Of a stretch of 64,000 nucleotides of DNA, positions 58,064-64,000 are shown piece by piece. The first letter of the stretch is position 1. Every line of letters starts with the position of its first letter. The position numbers and the translations under genes are program-made. Under the pieces are notes generated by a model. It was not told where the DNA came from, did no database searches, and saw nothing but the letters and a program-made list of their open reading frames with translations. This DNA comes from Coccinella septempunctata (lineage: Eukaryota > Arthropoda > Insecta > Coleoptera > Coccinellidae), in contig NC_058189.1 of NCBI RefSeq assembly GCF_907165205.1, forward strand, positions 41,256,270 through 41,320,269. Direction: 5' to 3'.

Positions 58064-58239
58064 TATCTCGGTTATGGAATTGATTGACCTATCATATATG
58101 GGTTTTTTGGACTCGCCTAGGTTAGCTCTAGCTCAGGCTACTGTATGTTCATTTACCAATGAAACATAACAATTTCTTCAAGAAAATCATTTATTTCACA
58201 TGAAGAATAAAATTCAAATGATCCTTATGGCAGGGTCTA

Positions 58240-58858
58240 CGACACACTCATAGGCAAGTTTCTACAGGGTGCTCTAACTGAAACGATGGTAAAAGATTGT
58301 TGATTTGCAAGCGGCAAGATTCTTTGAAGTTATAAAACAAGAAACCAATTCTCATGAGCAAACTGAAAAATGATGAATATGCCATAATAAATAAAATTGA
58401 ACCAATATTAGGCGGCTCTTAAAGTTTCATTGAAACACACAAGTATTATTTATTGCTTTCCCTATATACTTATAGGCTCATTCTTGACTTCATCACACAC
58501 AGCACACGATTGAAAGTTTGAATATCTTGTAGAAAAAGCTCTTCTTTATTTATTTCCTCATTGTGAACTCCATCTAGCTTTGCCCCATAAGAAAAGCTTA
58601 CAGGAGTCAAGTCAGCCTTTGACCGAATGCAACTCTTTTTGAAAGATCCACTGATGTGTAGTGTTACAGTTTGAGCTAGTTATTTTGAAGGTAATTTTGT
58701 TTTTCCAGGTGTGGCACAGCTCATTATATGAAAACTTAAATTGGCTATATCCTTTTATCAGGCCGAATCAGGAAAAATGGTAAGGAAAAAAGTTTTTCTT
58801 TCGACCTCAAGTTTTTAACAGTAGTATTTGTACGAGTCAAAGACTCACCCTGTGTATA
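58240..58858. mobile_element. Second copy of the 5650-type element, incomplete
   Basis: The right end GTACGAGTCAAAGACTCACC then CTGTGTA is intact, and 58626-58810 matches 5700-5880 in reverse (GGTGTGGCACAGCTCATTAT). The left boundary is uncertain; a second CAGGGT-type end near 58231 may belong to another element. Confidence 0.55.
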
Positions 58859-58869
58859 ATGTAAGTATA

Positions 58870-59594
58870 GAATTATCTTTAAAATTTCGACTGGAATTGC
58901 CCCGTATTACCGATTTAAAGCCACTAAGTACTAATTTATCACTAATTAATCGAAATTGAAAATTATTATTGTTTATATTTGTGAACATGTGAAATATCAT
59001 TCAGATTACGATATACGAAAAAATAAACCCAAACAGATGTTCTGATAGTGATGATGATAAAGAGATATATCATTCCCAAAATGGAATATTTCGAGGAAGA
59101 ATAAACTGATTTGAAAAAATATGAATTGTTGTGTTTATCCGAATTGGGTTATAAATTGTTTTGAGCAACTCTGAGTGCTCCGGTGATTTCCCTCATTGAA
59201 TATGAACAAACCTAAGGAATGGTTCGATGGATGAATTTGACATACTTAGTTGTCTACAATAACTACAATTAACCAGTTCACCAATTTAACCACTGGTGTA
59301 TTTGAATTTCGATAACCAGCGTATTCCCTGAAATAATGGAAATAGCGATTAAAAGGTAAATTCTCGTGGATTTAAAAACATTTAGCACCTCAAACGCAAA
59401 TAGATCTTTCGTATAAAATATGTATATATGCCACTGTAGAATTGAATCGGTCAGTTGAAAAACAGTACAAGTCCAAAAATAGCCATTTTTATCTGAGCTG
59501 TCCAAAATTCTCATATTTTGTAGCTCCATCGATTCAGCGAAAGAACAGTATCATTAAGGGTAGTTTATACCACGGAACTTTCTCGCCATCCGTA
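58870..59594. other. No recognisable gene
   Basis: AT-rich DNA, nothing identified. Confidence 0.45.
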
Positions 59595-59597
59595 TAA

Positions 59598-60260
59598 AGG
59601 TAAGCGCACATACAACGGCATCGGACGGACGGTACGGATCGGAATAAATTACTTTCAATGGAACTGAATGGAGCAACGCACATATGTGCGGACGGCAGGC
59701 ATCGCATCGCATCGCATCGCATCCGACGGAATTGAGGAACGAGATTCCGACCGATGCGTGCTGTGCCGGCCGATCCCGACATATGCGCGATACCAATCGG
59801 AGATTGCCGCGGCATCTGCGTCATTTTACAAGTCTCTACATGCAGCGGCTTGTACGGGTAGTCATACGAAATACGAATTCACGACAAAAGCATGAGTTTT
59901 CAGGAGAACTTAATACTGCGCGTACAAAATTATAATGAATTGTACAATTTAAGTAACAGAAATTATAGCAACCATTTTTTTTTCGTCCTTCATCAAGTCC
60001 GGAAATAAATGAACATATTCTCCAAAATCCTTCCTTTTTTACATATGTCATGTATCCACATTCGTCTACGATTCCTTCGCTTTTGAAACTCTTCTTCCTC
60101 CAGAACAAACGCTAGTTCCTCACCGCTTGAAGTCATATTCGCAACTAATCTATTCCTCCGGCGATTCCGATATTATATGTGCGATACCTTAAAAATTCCG
60201 CCGCTGCCGTGCCGTTCCTTCCATGCCGTCCGTCCGATGCCGATGTATGTGCGCTTACCT
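59598..60260. mobile_element. 663-bp PIF/Harbinger-like MITE
   Basis: TIRs AGGTAAGCGCACATACAACG and, inverted, AGGTAAGCGCACATACATCG continue through GCATCGGACGGACGG (about 37 bp, one or two mismatches). The 3-bp duplication TAA flanks both ends (59595-59597 and 60261-60263), the target preferred by PIF/Harbinger. The interior is GC-rich at the ends and contains a CATCG microsatellite. The ORFs of 75-96 codons across the ends are by-products. Confidence 0.85.
59698..59724 (+). repeat. CATCG microsatellite
   Basis: Four to five consecutive GCATC/CATCG pentamers inside the Harbinger-like MITE; they resemble the ATCGGACGG part of the TIR. Confidence 0.8.
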
Positions 60261-60707
60261 TAAGGCGTAAAGGGGAAAGACTACCAGAATGTGGGGTGTT
60301 GCCGTAAAACTTGAACTATGAGAAGTTACGAATATTACAATAGTTTCCATTTCGTCGAAATGATGGCAGCACTTAACGAACGTCTGTTTTCAATTTCACC
60401 AGGATACGAATTGTAGCCAATGGCGAAACTTTTCGAGAAATTTTTTCATGTGGAAATTCATAGAAGAGATAATTGCACCTCGGAAAGTTAATAACATGAA
60501 ATAATATTTGTTCTTCAATGAAAAAAATATTTACCGTTTGACGACTAAAAAATGTCTTACTTTCCGAGATGAACTGATTGAATTGAATTATAATGAAAAC
60601 TCCATATAAATTAGTGGTTTCTGACGTAAGATATTCATGTTCTCTTTTTGAACTGACCACTAAAACGGTGTAGACAAAGTGTAGACAAACACTACAGCTG
60701 TAGTGTC

Positions 60708-61623
60708 ATTCGGGGCAACTGTGCGCACTTTTGCCTTTCAAGCCATACCCTGTTTCAAATGTTGAAGCCAGGGAAATTAAAACATATTCATAAGATAGAG
60801 AAGTTTCTAATCTATAAAAAAACATCAAAAAGCCAACAAACAAAAACGTTTTCTTTCCGCAAAAAGAAATTTAATGGTGAAAGTCGGAGTGCGTTCACTT
60901 GCCCCGTATTGCGAGTAAGTGTGCGCACCCTCACGGGGTAAGTGAACGCAGTGCTTAGCGAACCACACAATCAAAACAAATTACAAAATAATGTCATCAA
61001 AATGTTACAATATCAGAGAAATGCTGTTTATTGTCAATACAGAAGCACCTTTTTATAAGCACTGCATTATTGTTAGTGCCACAATTCCTGGTGAACACAA
61101 CACTTGATACCACCCGTTGGTGGCTCTTCATATTTTTCCGAACAAATAGGACAATATTGATCGAGTCTTAACCAAGAAAATCAACAATGTCATAATTTAT
61201 TCCTCACTGAACTAATGCCCATATAATGAATCTATGCGCACACTTACCCGCGCACACTTTTCCCAGTAAGCCAAAATTTGAATTGACGTTCTTATAGAGT
61301 TAAGCAGCTAAGAGAACCTAAAATTTTTTATTATATATTTAGATTAATATGCGCATAATCGAATAAAATATTATTTAACACTGTCGGACTCGGAACTTGG
61401 ACCTGGCAGAATTTGCAGAGATGCTGAAAATTAACAAGAAAACTTGTGAATTTGATTGATTGCAAATAAAAAGTTAACGAAAGTCGCACGGTGCACTAGT
61501 ATGAAAAACTAATTTGGGGATTCTGCGCCCTTGCTTCACCCAAATGAACCCCTCTTTTATACATTGCATAGTCGAGATATACGCACTGCGCACACTTACC
61601 CACTGCGCTCAGTTACCCCGAAT
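60708..61623. mobile_element. TIR element with GTGCGCA subterminal repeats
   Basis: ATTCGGGGCAACTGTGCGCA at the left and, inverted from the right, ATTCGGGGTAACTGAGCGCA. Further GTAAGTGTGCGCA words occur at 60914 and inverted at 61240-61260 and 61590. A CACGGGGTAAGTGAACGCAG unit lies at 60932. Repeated terminal words of this kind usually bind the transposase. No ORF and no clear target duplication; class unassigned. Confidence 0.65.
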
Positions 61624-62420
61624 CTCTATCTCTTAATATCAATTTTGGACTAGTACTGTTCTTCAAATGACCGATTACAGTTGAAATATGTATTTATACT
61701 TATACACTTGGAAAAAGTGAATTTAACTCGTATTTATTCGGGCAAGAAAGTGAAAAGTCCTAATTTGAAAATAAACGCAGATAGCTATAGGTCTTCTCAC
61801 CATATTCAAACGTAGATCTGCCAATAAGGAAAAACGTGATATATTTGAAAAATTTTCCTCTACAGATTACATTCCCGATTTCCATTTCATCAGGATATTC
61901 AAAAACAAATTGCGAAATACTCTTTGAAAATATCCTTTGTAATTTGCATAGATTAAATACGATACAAAAACAATAATTCAACAATATACAGGGTTTATTT
62001 ATTAATTTTTTTAACAGAAGGTATAACTGGCAAAATAAAGCGTTTCACCAAAAAAACTTTCAGAATGACAAAGTCGAAAGATTACTGAAATAGATCCTAA
62101 TACGGCCTTAGATTATTTTTAACTGAATAATCGCAAAGCAATACAAAAAAAAAACTCATCATTGACTGACTCAACCATATGGTTTCGTTTAGGATCCTAG
62201 GAAACTAGGATCGCCGGATTTTTCTCATTATTTAGTCACTTTAACGTTCTTAGTAAAATACTTATGACCAAGTATAAAAAAATAACACAATCTCGCCAAT
62301 AAAATTCATCTAAAGTATGCACAAATTTGTTCATAATGGTCATCACTCATCACAATCTTCTTTTTGTGCGAACACATGTGATGAAATAGGGTAACAATAA
62401 TAGTACTTTGTCAACATGAG
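61624..62420. other. No recognisable gene
   Basis: AT-rich sequence. ATACAGGGTTTATTTATTAA near 61985 may be a solitary element end. Confidence 0.4.
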
Positions 62421-62458
62421 CACCATCCAAGGAACAAACACAGGAAACTATTCTTTCA

Positions 62459-62494
62459 CGACGTTTCGGCACACTATTGTGCCTTCTTCAGGCT
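62459..62494 (-). ncRNA. Hammerhead-like ribozyme core, copy 1
   Basis: Minus strand: CCTGAAGA, then a GGCACA..TGTGCC stem, then GAAACGTCG. CUGANGA, stem II and GAAA are the conserved core of hammerhead ribozymes, and a stem III reduced to almost nothing is known for the minimal type in Penelope-like elements. Stem I is weak here. Motif match only; activity is unknown. Confidence 0.4.
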
Positions 62495-62764
62495 CATTAA
62501 TAATATGTTTGGGAAATACTCCACGTTTTCTGCATCTCAGAAGGAAAATTCTATTTTTGATAGCTCTCACCAATTTGCTGTTATCAGAGGCCCATTTTTT
62601 GAAGTGTATGACCACATTCATACCAAACAAAATCAATATGTCACTGTAGAAACCCATGTCAAATCTAGATCAAATTAGGTACGAACAGAAAAATTATCGT
62701 TCCAATTAATAGTCACAGTTGGGAAATATCGGTCGAAGGAACAAATACAGGAAACTACTATTTC

Positions 62765-62801
62765 ACGACGTTTCGGCACTTTATTGTGACTTCTTCAGGC
62801 T
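62765..62801 (-). ncRNA. Hammerhead-like core, copy 2
   Basis: Minus strand CCTGAAGAAGTCACAATAAA then GTGCCGAAACGTCG. The stem has one mismatch (GTCAC against GTGCC), so it is more decayed than copy 1. Confidence 0.35.
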
Positions 62802-63165
62802 CATTAATAATTTGTTTGGGAAATACTCCATGTTTTCTGCATTTCAGAAGGAATAATAATAATAATAAGGCACAATAAAGTGCCGAAACGTCGTGAAAGA
62901 ATAGTTTCCTGTGTTTGTTCCTTGGACCGATATTTCCCAACTGTGACTATTAATTGGAACGATAATTTTTCTGTTCGTACCTAATTAGGTCTACATTTGA
63001 CATGGGTTTCTACAGTGACATATTGATTTTGTTTAGTTTGAATGTGGTCATACACTTCAAAAAATGGGCCTCTGATAACAGCAAATTGGTGAGAGCTATC
63101 AACAACAGAATTTTCCTTCTGAGATGCAGAAAACGTGGAGTATTTCCCAAACGTATTATTAATGA

Positions 63166-63201
63166 GCCTGAAGTAGGCACAATAAAGTGCCGAAACGTCG
63201 T
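63166..63201 (+). ncRNA. Hammerhead-like core, copy 3
   Basis: Plus strand CCTGAAGTAGGCACAATAAA then GTGCCGAAACGTCG. The GGCAC/GTGCC stem is perfect with an AATAAA loop, but the core A9 is T (CTGAAGT), which should abolish cleavage in a true hammerhead. The remnant at 62869-62893 keeps only the stem and GAAAC. Confidence 0.35.
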
Positions 63202-63807
63202 GAAAGAATGGTTTCCTGTGTTTGTTCCTTGGACCGATATTCACATTCTGTACAACAAGAAGATATTAAGAAGAAATATGCCATTGCTATATGCAAGTGG
63301 CATATGGGCGAAGGATGAATGAGGCTTGCATCTCAGGATGAAAATCCAATATTATCAAATTGATGTCGAAGTTATAGCTAGACATAGGCAATTTTTTATT
63401 TTTCCCACTTCATTTGCTGCTTAGTTTAATTTTGAATTTTATTCCAGTGAAGTAAAATAAAATACTGTAAAGTTAGATGTACTGTACTCTTTCGATTTCC
63501 CTCATTTCCATTGGACCACGCTTTTTCGAATTCCATTCGTAAAGCCTACTCTCCACTGTAAATATAACTGGAAAGAGAATCGTATTCGAATCAGTCCAAT
63601 AATTATTGGTATGCGATATGTAAGTGTGTTATTATAAATAAAATTCTTCGTTCATTATCTCTCTCAAAATAGAATTTTGTTTAACGATTGGCGCCACGTC
63701 TATCTCGAACCTGCGATATGTGAATCGTCGCTGACCTTTGCAGCTGCATCTTCTGATTTGTCAACAGTATCCATTCATAACTGTGACCTATTGATTGTGT
63801 TGAAATA

Positions 63808-64000
63808 ATGGCAAATAATCGTCAAGTGGCCTCTTCACGTGTAGCCATTATCGTTAAGCTTGATCTACAGAGCGGCTTCACTATAGGAGCAGGATATGAA
63901 AAAACAGTTCCGGATTTGGTTGGGTTGAAAGGGTTCGAAATTTTGAATTGTCCTCTTCACTTCATTGTGAACATGAAGAACGAAAATATAAACCTTGACA
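63808..64000 (+). CDS. Open reading frame running off the right edge
   Basis: ATG at 63808 opens 64 codons without a stop up to the window end: MANNRQVASSRVAIIVKLDL, then QSGFTIGAGYEKTVPD, then ending HFIVNMKNENINLD. I do not recognise the family. In favour: less AT-rich codon use than typical ORFs here, an adenine-rich context before the ATG (GAAATAATGG), and a GC-richer upstream region from 63690 that could be a 5' UTR. It could be the first exon of a host gene or the start of a transposon ORF. A chance ORF of this length is still quite possible. Confidence 0.35.
   Translation, partial: MANNRQVASSRVAIIVKLDLQSGFTIGAGYEKTVPDLVGLKGFEILNCPLHFIVNMKNENINLD

Larger units (their letters stand above)
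56299..58166. mobile_element. CAGGGTG-ended element containing nested elements
   Basis: The left end CAGGGTGTTTCATTGGTAAA follows TA; the right end is the inverted TTTACCAATGAAAC, with its last bases diverged. TIRs extend about 100 bp (GTAGCCTGAGCTAGAGCTA; GCGAGTCCAAAAAACCCATA). Two further inverted-repeat units lie inside (56736-57358 and 57593-58063), so this 1.87-kb unit is a composite. Confidence 0.75.
62421..63322. mobile_element. Penelope-like 5' modules, one inverted
   Basis: Three partial copies of one module. Two are head to tail on the minus strand (62421-62735 and 62736-62862), and one is inverted on the plus strand (62868-63322). Each encodes FKKWASDNSKLVRAI then NRIFLLRCRKRGVFPK, resembling the N-terminal region of Penelope-like retroelement proteins (basic helix then FL..C...GV.PK), followed by a hammerhead-like RNA motif. 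There is no reverse transcriptase or GIY-YIG part. A TAA microsatellite marks the head-to-head junction near 62853. Identification rests on family memory plus the ribozyme-like motif. Confidence 0.55.

Noticed and set aside
62448..63322. Treating each repeated 69-106-codon ORF as a separate gene
   Set aside because: They are copies of one Penelope-like N-terminal module in tandem and inverted order, all truncated.
1..64000. tRNA, rRNA, CRISPR arrays, bacterial promoters or terminators
   Set aside because: None recognised; the window has eukaryotic splice signals and insect transposons. A tRNA scan could still find a diverged copy.

Overview
The window looks like AT-rich, intron-containing insect nuclear DNA. 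A beetle is my best guess, but nothing in the sequence fixes the order. The evidence is a phase-matched eukaryotic splice pair, mariner and Tc1 transposons, Jockey-type and other non-LTR retrotransposon remnants, a Penelope-like 5' module, and a very high density of short inverted-repeat elements (MITEs). There are no bacterial operons, CRISPR arrays, rRNAs or tRNAs that I can recognise.

Only one host gene is well supported: a secreted leucine-rich-repeat (LRR) protein on the + strand. A signal-peptide exon (29425-29474) is joined in phase, across a 9.4 kb intron, to a large exon with about seven LRRs (38867-39598). A short last exon probably follows, with 41034-41076 the best of three candidates. 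A second possible host CDS starts at 63808 and runs open off the right edge. Everything else is mobile-element material or sequence with no recognisable feature.

Layout: 155-1440, decayed mariner. 3.7-7.7 kb, hairpin and TIR elements, including one at 6956-7737 with an exact 9-bp target duplication. 8-12 kb, mostly featureless, with two GC-richer islands. 11.8-23.4 kb, several MITEs, one interrupted by a second MITE. 25-28.9 kb, a three-layer nest: an old non-LTR retrotransposon ORF is split by a Foldback-like element with a 9-bp duplication and tandem-repeat arms, which is itself invaded by a 5'-truncated Jockey-like LINE. 29.4-39.6 kb, the LRR gene; its large intron holds a GGGGAGCC-ended element carrying a mariner, two TA-flanked palindromic MITEs, an 865-bp hairpin, a compact palindrome cluster and a nearly intact Tc1-like element. 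39.7-44.5 kb, a pogo-like MITE, a truncated GGGGAGCC element and a LINE C-terminal fragment. 48.9-58.2 kb, large palindromic MITEs, a GGGGAGCC element containing a piggyBac-like (TTAA) MITE and a second insert, and nested palindromes. 58.2-63.3 kb, a Harbinger-like MITE (TAA duplication), a TIR element with GTGCGCA repeats, and Penelope-like 5' modules with hammerhead-ribozyme-like cores.

The most informative signals are the readable insertion histories (nested elements with exact target duplications and natural empty sites), the shared TA-CAGGGTG terminus on many otherwise unrelated MITEs, the very long hairpins, and the hammerhead-like motifs. I did not find a clearly new multi-gene system.
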